Part shown: in pieces, positions 47,105 through 60,221 of the stretch
Position numbering within the stretch: position 1 is the first letter of the stretch
How the letters are laid out: every line of letters begins with the position of its first letter
Origin: Siphonodentalium dalli
Taxonomy: Eukaryota; Mollusca; Scaphopoda; Gadilida; Siphonodentaliidae
DNA: 64,000 nt
Assembly (NCBI GenBank): GCA_032622095.1
Contig: CP136063.1
Coordinates: 62,819,897-62,883,896, forward strand
Direction of reading: 5' to 3'
Notes under the pieces: generated by a model
Databases searched by the model: none
Told to the model about the DNA's origin: nothing
The model's input: the letters and a program-made list of their open reading frames with translations, nothing else
Position numbers and translations under genes: made by a program

Positions 47105-48935
47105 TCTGCATTGAAGTCACCTTATTAACCCTTTCTATATTACAACACCATTGGCGTGTAGTTACCTTATTAACCATTCTATATTAAATCATTAATTGAC
47201 AGGTAGTTACATTATTAACCCTTTCTATACTAAGTAACATTGGTGAGTAGTTACATTATTAACCCTTTCTATATTAAAGCACCATTGATGTGAAGTTACC
47301 TTATTAACCCTTTCTTTATTAAAGCATCATTGACGCGTAGTTACCTTATTAACCCTTTCTATATTAAAATATCATTGATGTGTAGTTACAATGTTAACCC
47401 TTTCTATAGTATAGCATCATTGACGGGTAGTTGGCTCCTTAACTCTGTATATATCAAAGTATCATTGTCGTATATAGTTACCTTATTAACCCTTTCTATA
47501 CTAAGTACCGTTGGCGTGTAGTTACCTTATTAACCCTTTCTATATTAAAGCATTAATTGACAGGTAGTTACCTTATTAACCCTTTCTATACTAAGTATCA
47601 TTGGTGAGTAGTTGCATTATTAACCCTTTCTATATTAAAGCGCCATTGGCGGGTAGTTACCTTATTAACCATTTATGTATTAAAGCATCATTGACGTGTA
47701 GTTACCTTATTATAACCCTCTCTATATTAAAGCATCATTATTGCTGGGTAGTTATCTTATTAACCCGTTCTATACTAAGTATCATTGGTGAGTAGTTACA
47801 GTATTAACCCTTTCTATATTAAAGCATCATTGACGTGAAGTTACCTTATTAACCATTTCTGTATTAAAGCAGCATTGACATGTAGTTACCTTATTAGCCC
47901 TTTCTTTATTAAAATATCATTGACGTGTAGTTACCATGTTAACCCTTTCTATATTAAAGCATCGTTGACGGGTAGTTGCCTAATTAACCCTCTATATACT
48001 AAAGTATCATTGTCGTGTAGTTACCTTACCAACCCTTTCTATACTAAGTATCATTGGCGTGTAGTTACCTTATTAACATTTTCTATATTAAAGCATTAAT
48101 TGACAGGTAGTTACATTAAACAACCCTTTCTATACTAAGTATCATTGGTGAGTAGTTACATTATAAACCATTTCTATATTAAAGCGCCATTGACGGGTAA
48201 TTACCTTATTAACCATTTTTGTATCAAAGCATCATTGACGTGCAGTTACCATATTATAACACTTTCTATATTAAAGCATCATTGACTGATAGTTACCATA
48301 TTAACCCTTTCTATATTAAAGCACCATTGGCGTGTAATTACCTTATTAACCCTTTCTACGTTGAAGCAATAATTGACAGGCAGTTACCTTATTAACCCTT
48401 TTTATAATGAGTATCATTGGTGATTAGTTACATTATTAACCCTTTCTACAATAAAGCATCATTGACATGTAGTTATCATAGTAGCCAGTTATATATTAAA
48501 GCATCATGGACGGTAGTTACCATATTAACCCTTTCTATATTAAAGCACCATTGGCGTGTAATTACCATATTAACCCTTTCTATATTAAAACATCATTGAC
48601 GTGTAGTTACCCTATTAGCCCTTTCTATATTTAAGCATTGACGTGTAGAACTTTATCTTATTAACCCTTTCTTTATTAAAGCATCATTGACATGTAGTTA
48701 CCTTAGTAACAATTTCTACACTAAAGCATTATTGACGGGTAGTTACCTTATTAACCCTTTCTATATTAAAGCATCATTGACAAGAAGTTAAATTATTAAC
48801 CTTCTATAATAAGTATCATTGCCGTGTAGTTAGTTACCTTATAAAACCTTTCTATATTAAGACGTCGATCATTGACGGGTAGTTGTTACCTTATTAATCA
48901 TTTATGTATTCAAGCATCATTGACGAGTAGTTACC
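47105..48935 (+). repeat. 45-bp satellite, ~40 copies
   Basis: The unit is TAGTTACCTTATTAACCC, TTTCTATATTAAAGCATC, then ATTGACGGG, about 45 bp, with indels that give 42-49 bp units. Since 45 is a multiple of three, several units translate in one frame with a 15-residue periodicity (YLINPFYIK-like). Frequent frameshifts and no long frame argue against coding. Alternating ACTAAGTATCATTGG and ATTAAAGCATCATTGAC variants hint at higher-order structure. Confidence 0.95.
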
Positions 48936-48959
48936 TTATTACTTGAAGTTTATTATGAC

Positions 48960-49660
48960 AGTATGACAATACACTACCCCGGACAAATGAAGCAATATCA
49001 TACTTTATCTAACAGCCTAGCTATAATTAGTGAACATTAAACTGACAAACAGACAATTTTCAGGGCCATTATTTAATATTAAAGGGATACAAAATAAAGA
49101 GATTTCTAATTATCAGTAAGAATTATTCTCTAAGTGATACTTATTATTTCAAATAAATGATTGCATATACTATAGCAGACCATATACCAACAGGAAAATA
49201 TTAGTGAATACAATTATTGTGTTTCAAAATTCGTTTCGTTTCGTTTCTGCAGCCAAATTACAATCTTAACTTTTAGTTATCGTTCTTCAAAATGAAGCGC
49301 GGATAATTCCTTGTGGTATTTTGAGTTAATTTTGTCGCGAATCAACACGGATTGACAGAAGGAAATGGTGTATTGGCTACAAACGGATAAACTGTGGACT
49401 TATATATAAGATTCGCCGATTTATCTCCATGGATGTGCGCAAATATCGAAAAAGACTGAATTTCATGTGACAAAAAATATTTTAATTCCCGGAACAGTAA
49501 GAATTAAGCTACGATAACGAAACGGATCAACTATAGTATTGAACAGTACCTCAGCTACCTGGCCATAAGCCCATAACCAGAATATTTTCTCAAAATTGAA
49601 TTTGTGGTACCGGTACAATCATGATGTAGTGCCAGTGGCCTGCTCATAATGCACCTGTCC
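48960..49660. other. no gene recognised
   Basis: AT-rich sequence between the satellite and a LINE 3' end. No supported feature. Confidence 0.4.
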
Positions 49661-49673
49661 AGAAGAAGAAGAA

Positions 49674-50112
49674 TTGAGAAGTTTGAAGATCATGGACTAC
49701 GCAGACACCATCTGGGACCCCTACCAACAAAATCACATCGACAAGCTGGAAAGAATCCAGCGTAGAGCAGCCCGTTTCATTAAAAGAGACTATAAGAGCA
49801 AAGAAGATGGATATATGACCAAGATCCTCTACGAGCTAGATTTACCAACATTGCAGAAACGGCGGAAAATAAATCGGCTGGGATTCATGAGTAAGGTGGT
49901 GGGTGGATTGGTCCCGGCTATACCACCTAATCAATACTTTACACCCGAAACAAGGCGTCTTAGATCGCAGAGCTATGCCATACGTGTCAGCTCAGTTCGC
50001 TAATTCCACATTTGTTCGAACTATATGCGACTGGAATCAGCTGGAGGAATCCTTAATCCTACAACAACAGCCTGTGGATTCCTTCAAGAGTGCGCTGAAG
50101 GAAAAGATCTGA
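49674..50112 (+). pseudogene. LINE reverse-transcriptase C-terminal fragment
   Basis: The frame gives MDYADTIWDPYQQNHIDKLE, IQRRAARFIKRDY, LDLPTLQKRRKINRL and VPAIPP, which is the conserved region after the RT domain of many invertebrate LINEs. It breaks near 50000; a second frame then gives ICDWNQLEESL and VDSFKSALKEKI and a stop at 50112. It is therefore a 5'-truncated copy with one frameshift or deletion. It differs from the LINE at 38 kb, so two LINE lineages are present. Confidence 0.85.
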
Positions 50113-50119
50113 GACTCTC

Positions 50120-50870
50120 TCGCCCGCTGCGAAATTACCATAATTGGGATCTGCAGCGTAACCATTCAGATTCAGATTGATCCACGATAGTAAGGGGTCA
50201 GTACATGTAGTGAGTACTGATAGTGATAAGCCTGCTGTACAATAATACTACTTTTGCTGTTTTACTGGTCTTAACTGAGTACTGTGTCAATGTGACATTG
50301 TTAATTCAGTTCCACTCTAATGTACATTAACTGGCAATGATGCATCTGACGCTATTAAAGGCACCGGTAATCCCTAAATACCAGGAGGACGCGGCGTAGA
50401 AACTTGGTACAACAGTTGTTACACGACAAAGAAAATTATCAACAAGCTTAGTGAGCGTCATCATCAAAATTGCAAATTAAAACACGGCAATGGTAAATTG
50501 GTAATCCCTACATACCAGGAGGACAAGGCATTGAAACTTGGGACAACAGTTGTTACACGGCAAAGAAATTTAAAACACACTGTGCACAGATGAATGTTTA
50601 TACATGTACTGTGCAGTCGAGATCACCTGGACTACAAATATTTAAGGATTATACTATTTGATGAGTAGATGCGTGACTGATAAAAGAATTAGAGACTCCA
50701 TATTTACTCGGAAGATAACAGTATACGATGCCATACAGTTGTTCCATAACACCTCAACCTTTGGTGGATATTAACAGTAAAACTAATGAAAATGATGAAA
50801 GCCAGACTCAACATCAAGACAACATGTGCATGCATAAGTGACGGTTCAATGATTTTGACTCCATCAGATG
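50120..50870 (+). other. LINE 3' tail and unannotated sequence
   Basis: A short direct repeat, GGTAATCCCTA...ACCAGGAGGAC...GGCG or GGCA, TTGAAACTTGG and ACAACAGTTGTTACACG, occurs at about 50366-50440 and 50500-50570. No gene. Confidence 0.45.
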
Positions 50871-50875
50871 ATATT

Positions 50876-51261
50876 TAAGCGACACCAATTTTTAAGTCTG
50901 GTTTACGATGTGGGGAGAAAAAAAGTAGATGCAGGAGGGAAAAAAATAAAAATAAAAAAGATTGTCCCCCCAATTTATATCAAGTAAATCGTGGAATTTT
51001 ACATAAATTTTACAAAAATTGTGAGAAAAAAATGTTTTTGAATGAAATTCTGTTCAAACCAAACAAGACATATCTTGTCATGAAATACATGAAAATATGG
51101 ATCTGTAAATGATCATAAGCAGAACCGGATGCGACAGCACATGAAAATCAGTACGCGTGTAAAATATTTTGGGACAAAAAAAGTTAATTTTTTTTTCATG
51201 AAATGGAAACAAAGTTGTAGGAGGTGTTCGTAAACCAGACTTAAAAATTGGTGTCGCCTTA
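50876..51261 (+). mobile_element. 386-bp MITE, copy 1
   Basis: Its TIRs read GCGACACCAATTTTTAAGTC and continue TGGTTTACGA. Copy 2 at 58240-58641 is the reverse orientation and aligns along its whole length (GATCATAAGCAGAACCGGAT, CAGTACGCGTG, CATGAAATACATG). A consensus end TAAGGCGACACC is inferred from both copies. Confidence 0.85.
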
Positions 51262-51443
51262 GGCTCATGTTAACACAGGATCACATATTCTCAAAATAAT
51301 TGTCTCCCTCAAGTTGGCCTCAACCATACTAGTATTTATATTTGATAGAACCTCAGTGAGACCATGTTGAAAATTACCATCAATGCAGTTCCAGTGTTGA
51401 CGCAACGCGGTCATGTTACTTCAAACCAGTTGCAATGTTCCTT

Positions 51444-52157
51444 AGGCCAAAGAAAAAAGATACTATGTTTCCGTACATCGACCGACCCTAAAAATAACCC
51501 GCCGACCCTAAACTTTTTATTGATATTTTGAGAAAAAGTCAAAATTTTCGCAATTTTAATTTCCTGAGAGTGGATCTCCTGCCTGCTTTATGTCTTGTTT
51601 GGGACTTATGGAACACTATCAACAGACATAGTGGGTGTGTATCTGTATATATACATGTAAAGAGGTTATCACTGCATATATTAGGGGTATACATGTACTA
51701 GTAGCTACTGTTTCCAAAAACCAGGCATGCTCGGTGGGTGTACTGGCTACCCCCAGACAATGGGATGTAATCGTCACAATACATGTACGGTATAATGGCG
51801 GTATTATTGGTAAAATTCTTATAAAAAGTTAGTGACATCAATTTTGTACCAAGTTTATAGCCAAATTTATGAAAATGTGGTATTAGATATAATAAAAAAC
51901 ATACGTAAGCATGAAGTAAGTTTGATTTTTTATCAATCTTAATGTATATTTCCACTGTGTTGATCAAGTAATACTTTCCCCATGGCACGGGTTGGCATTT
52001 TATGTCACTTTGGTCGAGGTAGTTCAATATTTCTGCAGCTGGATAAAAAATATCAAAATAAAATAAAATTAAAAAAATTCCCTACCTACTAGTACCTACC
52101 CTAAATTTTTCGCTATGTTACCGGAAACATACTAGTACAATCTTTTTTCTTTGGCCT
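51444..52157. mobile_element. ~710-bp MITE
   Basis: The left end AGGCCAAAGAAAAAAGAT, then ACTATGTTTCCG and GGGTCG-like motifs, is complementary to the right end 52068-52157. The arms are about 90 bp with indels. The interior has no domain-bearing frame. Confidence 0.75.
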
Positions 52158-52196
52158 TTAGCATGGTAATTCGTGAAAATAAATGTCAATGCAACT

Positions 52197-53144
52197 TACT
52201 CTCAGGCTCCAAATAAAAGTGCAGGCCCAAATAATAGTGCGGGGGGGGGGGGGGGGGGGGAAATTCCATTGAAAGTTAATAAAAGTACAGACCCAAATAA
52301 TAGTGCAGGGGGAACTCTGAGCAAAACATCAACTGTGGTTAACCAAATAATTTTTATAGCAGGTTCAGGTATACGAGTCAACATGTAGTACAGGTACATG
52401 TATGTATCATGTGGTGTTTTTTTGGTTTGCCACATACTTGAATATGTACTCTTGAGTGCCTAATGTACGATTATTAAAATCGAGGTAAAATTCCCACCTG
52501 TTCGATCGTTATTTGGTCCTGTACGTTTATTAAATTAACCAAAAGAAATAATTCACCAATCTTAAATTGTGTTATTCATATAAGAAATGAACGGCGGTTT
52601 CAATGCGGTCATGGGGTTTTGACCGCGAGAAAAAATCAGCAAACTTCGGGGTTCATGCAGAGTTTGCTGATTTTTTTAACGCGGTCAAAACCCATGACCA
52701 CGTTGAATCCGCCGTTTATTATTTATATTTATATACTTAAATTCATTATGAACTAGGATTGTATGTCTTTCCCATTATTTATTCATCTATTTAAACAAAC
52801 GCATGGAGTTCAGTTCAGACAGTTCGAATCCTTGTTTTTTGGAAAACCAAACATTTTGAGAATCCATTCATGGAGAACGGAAGAAACGCAATTTCACAGT
52901 AAAGTATAAACATATGACAAAATGTCTTGTATAGCTAGTAACTAATGTAGACGTGTTGATCATTTTTACATCTGAATCATATAGAAATCTTGAATTTGTG
53001 CTGATTTAAATTTTCATAGCTTCAAAATATTAATAAACGTGCAGACCCAAATAAGCACTGTGCAGGGGGGGGGGGTTTCCCAAGAAAAATAATAAACGTG
53101 GATGCAGCTGGTGCATGCATATTTATTTGGAGCCCAAGAGTAAA
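52197..53144. mobile_element. ~950-bp composite fold-back with nested hairpin
   Basis: TTACTCTCAGGCTCCAAATA (52197) faces TATTTGGAGCCCAAGAGTAA (53124). Subterminal blocks GTGCAG(G/A)CCCAAATAA and a poly-G run follow on the left and near 53040-53080. A second palindrome at 52590-52717 (ACGGCGG...CCGCCGT, arms about 57 bp, with GCGGTCATGG and TCAGCAAACT inside) is nested in the middle. Confidence 0.8.
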
Positions 53145-53149
53145 GAGGT

Positions 53150-54240
53150 GGAGGTGAATGTTACATGTAAGTTGTTATTAACGAAATGGAACGATGCCTT
53201 TAATAGGTTCCACCAGCAATAAGTCGCGACTTCTTTATATTGGCCTGACAGATTGGTTTTTGTTGGCGTCATGCCTGTCGACTATTATGATGGCCACATA
53301 TATTGTCATATAACAGCGATTTACGATCTGTCTTGTTGGCTCATAATATAAATTAAGAAAGTGGCCTTGTGTTCGTTCCTTGCGTAAACAAATATTTTTT
53401 AGTACAAACGTCCTCATTGATTGTGTCCCTCGACTCCTTGTGTAATTGGTCAAGTAACTTACATGTATGTACATGTACAGACCACTCACAAATTTCTTAG
53501 AAAAGCGACCACATGTTCGAATCTACTTTGCGATTTTGGAGCAACGCATTTGTAAATGCGTTCATATTTTAACACATTTACCTTGATTTATTCACAAACT
53601 AATGTCTTGATGCAGGCCTTAAAATCCATCAGATTTTTGGCAATAATCAAAATGTTAGTGTTTCACTTTCTACAGGGAATCAAGACTTTTTACTAGAATC
53701 AAAATGAGAATCATGATTCTCAGATTCTGATTATAAAACAATTAATGTCAACAGTGTTTATTTATGTTTATTCCATTTTGAATGGAAAACTACACCATGA
53801 ATGTCCGATTCCGAACATATACATGTACACCAGGAGTGGGAAAATAACACAGAATTATTCAGATGTGAATTTAAATTAAACAAAATTATAACTAAAATTG
53901 CAAACTACACTATCGTATCGTTATTTGGGTGTTCATACTAGTATACTTTTTCGGCGCAATGATCGGTAATTTCAATGCGACTGCGATTATTCCCAATGCA
54001 GTGCATTTAATTTAAATGCTGTCATTAAGGCATTTACAAAGTGGCGTGACACAATGCACCCTCAATGCATTTTAAATGCAACAACCGCATTTCATTGATC
54101 CACGTTGTAAAGGACATTTATTTTTAGAATACATGTATGTACGTGTATATAACCACAAGAATAAAGAACAAATCAACTGTTTTTATTACTTTGTAAACCT
54201 CTGATGTTTCCCATACAGTATACATTTGTATATTATAAAC
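53150..54240. other. no gene recognised
   Basis: AT-rich, with many TACATGTA strings. No supported gene or repeat boundary. Confidence 0.4.
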
Positions 54241-54247
54241 CATGTTA

Positions 54248-54464
54248 CAGTAATTCTAGAGCTAATTAATCGACTCCTTAACTACAGCAGAATTATGGGT
54301 AACTTTTCAGGATTTAGTCCGAAATATGGCTTGTTGCCATTCATCGGAAAGCTCTCACCGAGAGCTTTCCGATGAATGGCATCAACCCATATTTCCGACT
54401 AAATCCTGAAAAGTTACCCATAATTCTGCTGTAGTTAAGGAGTCGATTAATTAGAGCATTACTG
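54248..54464. mobile_element. 217-bp mariner-type snapback MITE
   Basis: A nearly full-length palindrome with TA on both sides: CAGTAATTCTAGAGC, TAATTAATCGACTCC and onwards to the centre CTCTCACCGAGAG, then back. Only a few bases break the pairing. TA target and CAGT ends fit Tc1/mariner. Confidence 0.88.
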
Positions 54465-54469
54465 TATAT

Positions 54470-55955
54470 CCTCTATAACTGTTTATTCAACATCACGTGC
54501 TGCAATCCATAAATGCGGTTCAGATTTCGATGTCCGGTTCAACATTATTATCATATGGTTTGATAGCAGAAATACTCAGTTTGGAATGTTATACCATACA
54601 AGTTTTACGAGTTGCTCTTGCTCAAGAATGGATAAATTTATAAACCTGATTTTTGGCGCATTAGTTAGAATTATATTTTTCCACAAGAACACACCACAAA
54701 TATCGAACTGGACATCAAAAGCAGAACCGGATTGTATCGATTGCATAAACATAACAAGTTGGTCACTGACCGACAATTGCTATTCTCTGGTGTGGTTTAT
54801 AGGACTACCGTATGCAATGCCGACTTAAAAATAAAAATTCACATAAACATCGCATGAAGCGGTCTATCCACAAACTCAGGTATTCGGTAATTCCAAATGT
54901 ATGAACTATCACCATGATATCCCGGTATATCATTGTCAGGACTGTTTGTACAAAAGTTTGTTATTCTACTATGCATAATTTTGCTATATCATTGTACTCG
55001 GACTGTATTGCAATGTAATATATCAGTACATGTACCGGTATACTGGGTGCACATTATATACATGTAGGCCTACTTTCACTTTAGTACATGTATGTGTCAT
55101 AAAAGACTCATGTTGTTAAATTGAAAAAAAACATGTGTGAAAACAGAGAGAATACATGTACATGTGCCGGTACTATATACCTCTTTGTGTGCTGTACTAC
55201 CGGTACTATTCATGTACATGTACTACACTACAATAAGAGAAATTTTAATTGATTCTGCTGCCCTTGTGCCACAGGCCTCAAACACGCCAAACAAGTATCT
55301 GTATCCAGGCCCACCAGTACCAGGCTACTAGTAAATGAAGTACTGAAAGTGTCACATCATTAATCGAGCCCAATCTTAGTTATACTAGTCTCTTGTGTAG
55401 TTTGGGTTACTATTAATAAGATATTTAATGAATGTTTGGAATGTATGGTAGCATTCTTACCTGGATCAACATATGCCATGCACAACGCTGGTCATCATAT
55501 CATCACCGCTGTTGGCAGTAAACCGCTCATCGGGCTATAACAGTTAGAGTTTTCCATACCAGGGCTAATCTAATCAGTTAAAATTAGTCATTTTAGAGGG
55601 AATACCAACCAGTGGAAGACGTACAAAAAGTCATGTATATTCAGATATCAGTTTTCGAGAAAAAACCCATCTTAGTCGAGCGGACTTAGAATATCGGGGT
55701 AAACTTAAATTTCATTCAGCAACACTTTCACAGCAGAATATAAAAATAGTACATTATAATCACTTACAGTACATGTACATGTAGCCCAAGTGCAGTGCTA
55801 GCCTATATTATATACTACCAAAACTTTTGGTCAGTTTCTCGATGACTGACACTTGTAAACGCTTGAACGGGTATATAGTACATGTACATGTACATGTGTA
55901 CCGTATGTGAATTAAAGATCTTATTAGTGACACAACAGGAGGCTAGACATACATT
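54470..55955. other. no gene recognised
   Basis: Only short frames without domains. Runs of TACATGTACATG are frequent. Confidence 0.4.
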
Positions 55956-55963
55956 TGTAACTA

Positions 55964-56127
55964 CAGTAATGCTCTAATTAATCGACTCCTTAACCACAGC
56001 AGAATTACGGGTATTAAACTCGGGGAGAGCTTTCCGATGAATGGCAACAAGCCATATATCAACTAAATCCTGAAAGTTACACATAATTCTGCTGTGGTTA
56101 AGGGGTCGATTTCTTAGGGCACTACTG
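55964..56127. mobile_element. second copy of the mariner-type MITE, deleted
   Basis: Starts CAGTAATGCTCTAATTAATC after TA and ends CACTACTG before TA. It shares GACTCCTTAACCACAGCAGA and GAGCTTTCCGATGAATGGCA with the copy at 54.2 kb but lacks part of one arm. A third fragment with the same start lies at 56885-56912. Confidence 0.85.
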
Positions 56128-56545
56128 TATCTGTTTTAGTGCACATCAAATGTATTTGTTGTCTTTCCTCTTGTAATTTGTCTTTGGTTGTGTTCGCCAT
56201 TTCGATGGACAACTACATGTACTGACATCAAATGACTGAAATGAGTCAAAATTTAGCAGTGCAGCCAATTATATAGATAAACAGAATTAAATAGCATCCA
56301 AATTCCAAATGAGCATAAATGATAAAACAAACTTTATTGAGCACTCTTTTAATACTAGTAATTACAGCTACAATGAAAGCACCTAATAAAAATTCTAAGT
56401 TTGGTAAAACTGTCTGTATACAAAGTTTATCTGGCCGTGATGAATAAAACCTATAAATGGGATCATATACATGTATGTTAGATATCATTACATGATTATT
56501 TGAAAACACATATCCGTATGGAAAACAAACTATTTTACCACTGGC

Positions 56546-56668
56546 CAAGTGGTCCTGCTAATATGCTATGATGCTGGTGGTCCTGCTGAATTGCTATGAT
56601 GCGGGTAGTGCAATTCATAGCAATTAAGCAGGACCCAACCGCATCATAGCACATTAGCAGGAACACTT
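56546..56668. mobile_element. 123-bp fold-back MITE
   Basis: CAAGTGGTCCTGCTAAT, ATGCTATGATG, GGTCCTGCTGAATTGC on the left pair with the complementary series on the right. Each arm contains two TCCTGCT(A/G)A units. Confidence 0.8.
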
Positions 56669-57268
56669 GAACAGGGTATATTTACAGTGTCAAATCGAAT
56701 GGGCATCTTTTAACAATATTTTTGAACAATTTCCTAGAAGTGTTCGAAAATTGAGAACTGAATTTATATTTTTTTTTATGAGGTTTCGATTGAAAAATTT
56801 CTAACTTAGCTCATCAGGATTAACATTGTCGCACAGCTATATTCTCTTTCCCAACAAAGTCTATAGAACATACATGTAAAATTACAGCTATGCTTTAATT
56901 AATCAACTCGCCTTATATTACTCGGGTATTACTGCAGTATTCAGGCGTGTTCATGCGATCAACCGCAGTCAGTTATACCGCCGCAGAATGTGGTCCACCT
57001 CACATTTGCAGTTAGGCTGTATTTTTCATGCGATGTTTATATGAATTTTGTTTTAAAGTTGACATTGTAATCACACCAGAATTTGTTTTTATTGTTTCAA
57101 AATGTCTAGATAGAATTCAGAATTTTTGTGGTAAAAACAATTAACTTGGTTATCACAGTTAACACATATTACTGTGGTAAGATTACCAGCGGATACCGCA
57201 TGTCAACAGGGAGTGCATGCTCTAATTAATTATCAGGTTTAACATGTTTATACTGGATACAGTTCATT

Positions 57269-58212
57269 TTAAAGGTACTCAATCCGGTTCGATGATACCC
57301 ATATAATCAGATTCCAACATCATACATTTGTATTTAGAAAGGCTGCTTCAGTTACGTTATCAGAATTGATTAATTGCCCTAAAATAATGCTAACCACTGT
57401 CAACTAAAGTATACAATTGCCTGACATATGTTATTTATCAACATGTTGTTCTACAACATTTGGCCTTATTATCAACAGAAAGCCTCTTGATTTTAGAGTT
57501 ATCCATCTTCATCTGAAATTTGGTCCGAGACCGTGGGCCACTATTAATTCTTGATCGTGAAAAATAGTATATTTCAAAAATTGATATCTAATAACTCTGA
57601 GCTTTGATAGGTGGTGGGTTCCTCGACTCGTACCAAATATCTTTTACCCCCCAAGTCCAAATAAAGAGTAATGTTCGAGCATTAATTCAGGGGGCCCTTA
57701 ATCAGATTATGCATCTTTAAATTCAAATACAGTTTAAAGATGCATAATCCGATTAAGTGCCCCTCATTTGCTATTTACATATACATGTATATGGAATCGG
57801 GGGGGGGGGGGTAAAAATATTTTAATCAAGTCGAGGGACCCACCTACATGTATCAAAGCTCAGAGTTATTAGATATCAATTTTTGAAATTTTAATATTTA
57901 TCACCATCGATACTTAATAGTGGCCCAGAAAAATTTGACGAGCCGACGGTCTCAGACCAAATTGCGGATGAAGATGGATAACTCTAAAATGAAGAGGCTT
58001 TGTGTTGATAATAAGGTCAAACTTCGTCGAACAGCATGTTGATAAATATAACGTATCAGGCGATTTTATACTATACATGTAGTTGACAGTGGTTAGCATT
58101 ATTTTTGGGCAATTAATCGATTCTGATATTACTGAAGCAGCATTTCTAAAAAAAATGTTGTTGTTGGAATCTAATTATATGGGGACCATCGAATCTGATT
58201 GAGCACCTTTAA
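57269..58212. mobile_element. 0.94-kb palindromic element
   Basis: Starts TTAAAGGTACTCAATC and ends ATTGAGCACCTTTAA. The two halves, about 470 bp each, pair almost throughout (for example AGTTATCCATCTTCATC with GATGAAGATGGATAACT). The centre at about 57742 is itself an inverted pair around TTAAATTCAAATACAGTTTAA. Partial relatives lie at 1640-1775 and 17308-17440. No coding capacity. Confidence 0.9.
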
Positions 58213-58239
58213 TAGTTAGCTATATGAGTTATATACACA

Positions 58240-58641
58240 TAAGGCGACACCAATTTTTAAGTCCGGTTTACGAACACCTTCTACAACTTTTTTTCCATTT
58301 CATGAAATTTTGTTTTACTTGTTTGTCCCAATTTTTTTTACACGCGTACTGATTTTCATGTGCTGTCGCATCCGGTTCTGCTTATGATCATTTGCAGATC
58401 CATATTTTCATGTATTTCATGACAAGAAATGTCTTGTTTGGTTCAGAATTTCATTCGAAAAGTTTTTTTTTCACAATTTTTGTAAAATTTATGTAAAATT
58501 TCAAGATTTACTTGATATAAATTGGGGGGGGGGGGGGACAATTTTTTTTATTTTTATTTTTTTCCCCTCCTGCATCTACTTTTTTTCTCCCCACATCAGC
58601 CCACATGTTCGTAAACCAGACTTAAAAATTGGTGTTGCCTA
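58240..58641 (-). mobile_element. 402-bp MITE, copy 2
   Basis: The reverse-oriented relative of 50876-51261, with ends TAAGGCGACACC and GGTGTTGCC. It carries a longer poly-G run (about 58525-58539), which accounts for part of the length difference. Confidence 0.85.
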
Positions 58642-58649
58642 ATAGACAT

Positions 58650-60220
58650 TTAAACTTGGAAAATTGTAGGTTTCCGGATGATAACTTCAGTTTGTGTGAT
58701 CATATCTGAACCAAATGTGGTATGTAAGTTTATCAGACCAAAATACAGGTCAAGTTCGAATATAGGTGTGCTCCGCTCATTTTTGCGAGAGTTATGGCCC
58801 TTTTTCGACTTAGAATCGTGTTAATTTCTGGTTTCCGCATCATAATTTTAGTTTGTGTGATCAAATCTGAATCAAATTTGGTATGATAGTTTATTATCCA
58901 CCATTTCATGGGACACTGGTTGGATTGTTCTGAAATGTAGTATCGCATTTAGGGGACCTTGATATATTTTTCAGACAAGCTGATGCCCCAAAGAAGCCAC
59001 CTTTTCTCACATTTGCTGAAATAGTATCCAAAACATCAACATATCAAGAGCCATTAGACTGAATTAGATAAAAATATATCACTTGGGTCTGTTTAAGCTG
59101 GAAAATACTCAAAATTTGTATAATTTTCTGCTATTATATCTGCATACTAGCCTTTTTGCTGAATCGTGAATGCCGGTTATATTGCCGTGTGAAATCCTAG
59201 TACCAGATAACATTGGGTATGTACATGTATATAGCATACCACCTGAAAATGGCTTGAATATCACATACCAAAGCGGGGTGGGGGTGTGTGTGACACCCTC
59301 CTTGATCATAGTCTGTATTCTACAGGGTATGTTAACTGTTTCGAGTTGGTGCAATTAATGTGATTGTTTAATCTCTACCATCTGAAATCTATTTATAGCA
59401 TATTTTGCTATCTGATCAATATTGCTACTTAGTACTGATATAAAACAGGATAAAGATGGTGTGTCTCTTTCCCGAATGTTCTGTTTACATGTACATTTGG
59501 GGGTTTATGAGTCAAATAATATCAGACAACATGTCCTTCTAACACTAAGAAATAATATGTTCTTATGAACCAGGACAAAATATGACTATTTCTGGAGCAT
59601 TACAGCACATTATTACAAATCTATATTTGTAAGCAGTAAGATAATGACAGGAAACATGTCCTCAGACTAAGAAATAATTTTTTGGTGTGTATTTCACACC
59701 ACAGCTCATGTGTATACTCACATTAGTTTATGTCATTCAAAGGGAGAAACCCATTTAGAAAGTTTAAATGAGACAAAACTACCTCACTGTAGATGTAGTT
59801 GCAAGGTACAACATGTACATGTATTCTGGTAAATGACATTGGAACTAAAATAATGATTTTTGTGTCCACCGGTATGTCATGTACCGGTACTAGTATACAT
59901 TGCAACTACATGTACATGTAACTTGCCTAACATACCATATACATGTATGAAGAGGGACTTTGCAAGTGTTTTTTAATCAAAATTTTAACCCAACTCTTGT
60001 TGTCAGTAATTTTTAACCCATGCAGTTTAATGAGTTTATATATTTATATATTACATGTGTTTCTATACATGTATTTTATCTTTAGTTAGTTTGTTGTCCT
60101 TGAATAAACTTGTATTGCTGCACAATCAGTTTCCTTAATGTTCTATTATACTAAAACAACTCCATTGATAACAATACCCCTGCATCCCATCAAAATCTAC
60201 TTCATTGCCATCCTCATCCC
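58650..60220. other. no gene recognised
   Basis: Two similar TTTCCGG(A/C)TGATAA...TTAGTTTGTGTGATCA blocks at about 58670-58705 and 58830-58865 form a diverged direct repeat of about 160 bp. Nothing else is supported. Confidence 0.45.
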
Positions 60221-60221
60221 C

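Noticed and set aside
52173-52435. Frames across the poly-G run
   Set aside because: Low-complexity translation (poly-Gly or poly-Pro) inside a MITE end.
52800-52860. Possible tRNA or SINE B box (GTTCGAATCC)
   Set aside because: No A box or cloverleaf pairing upstream, so a chance match.
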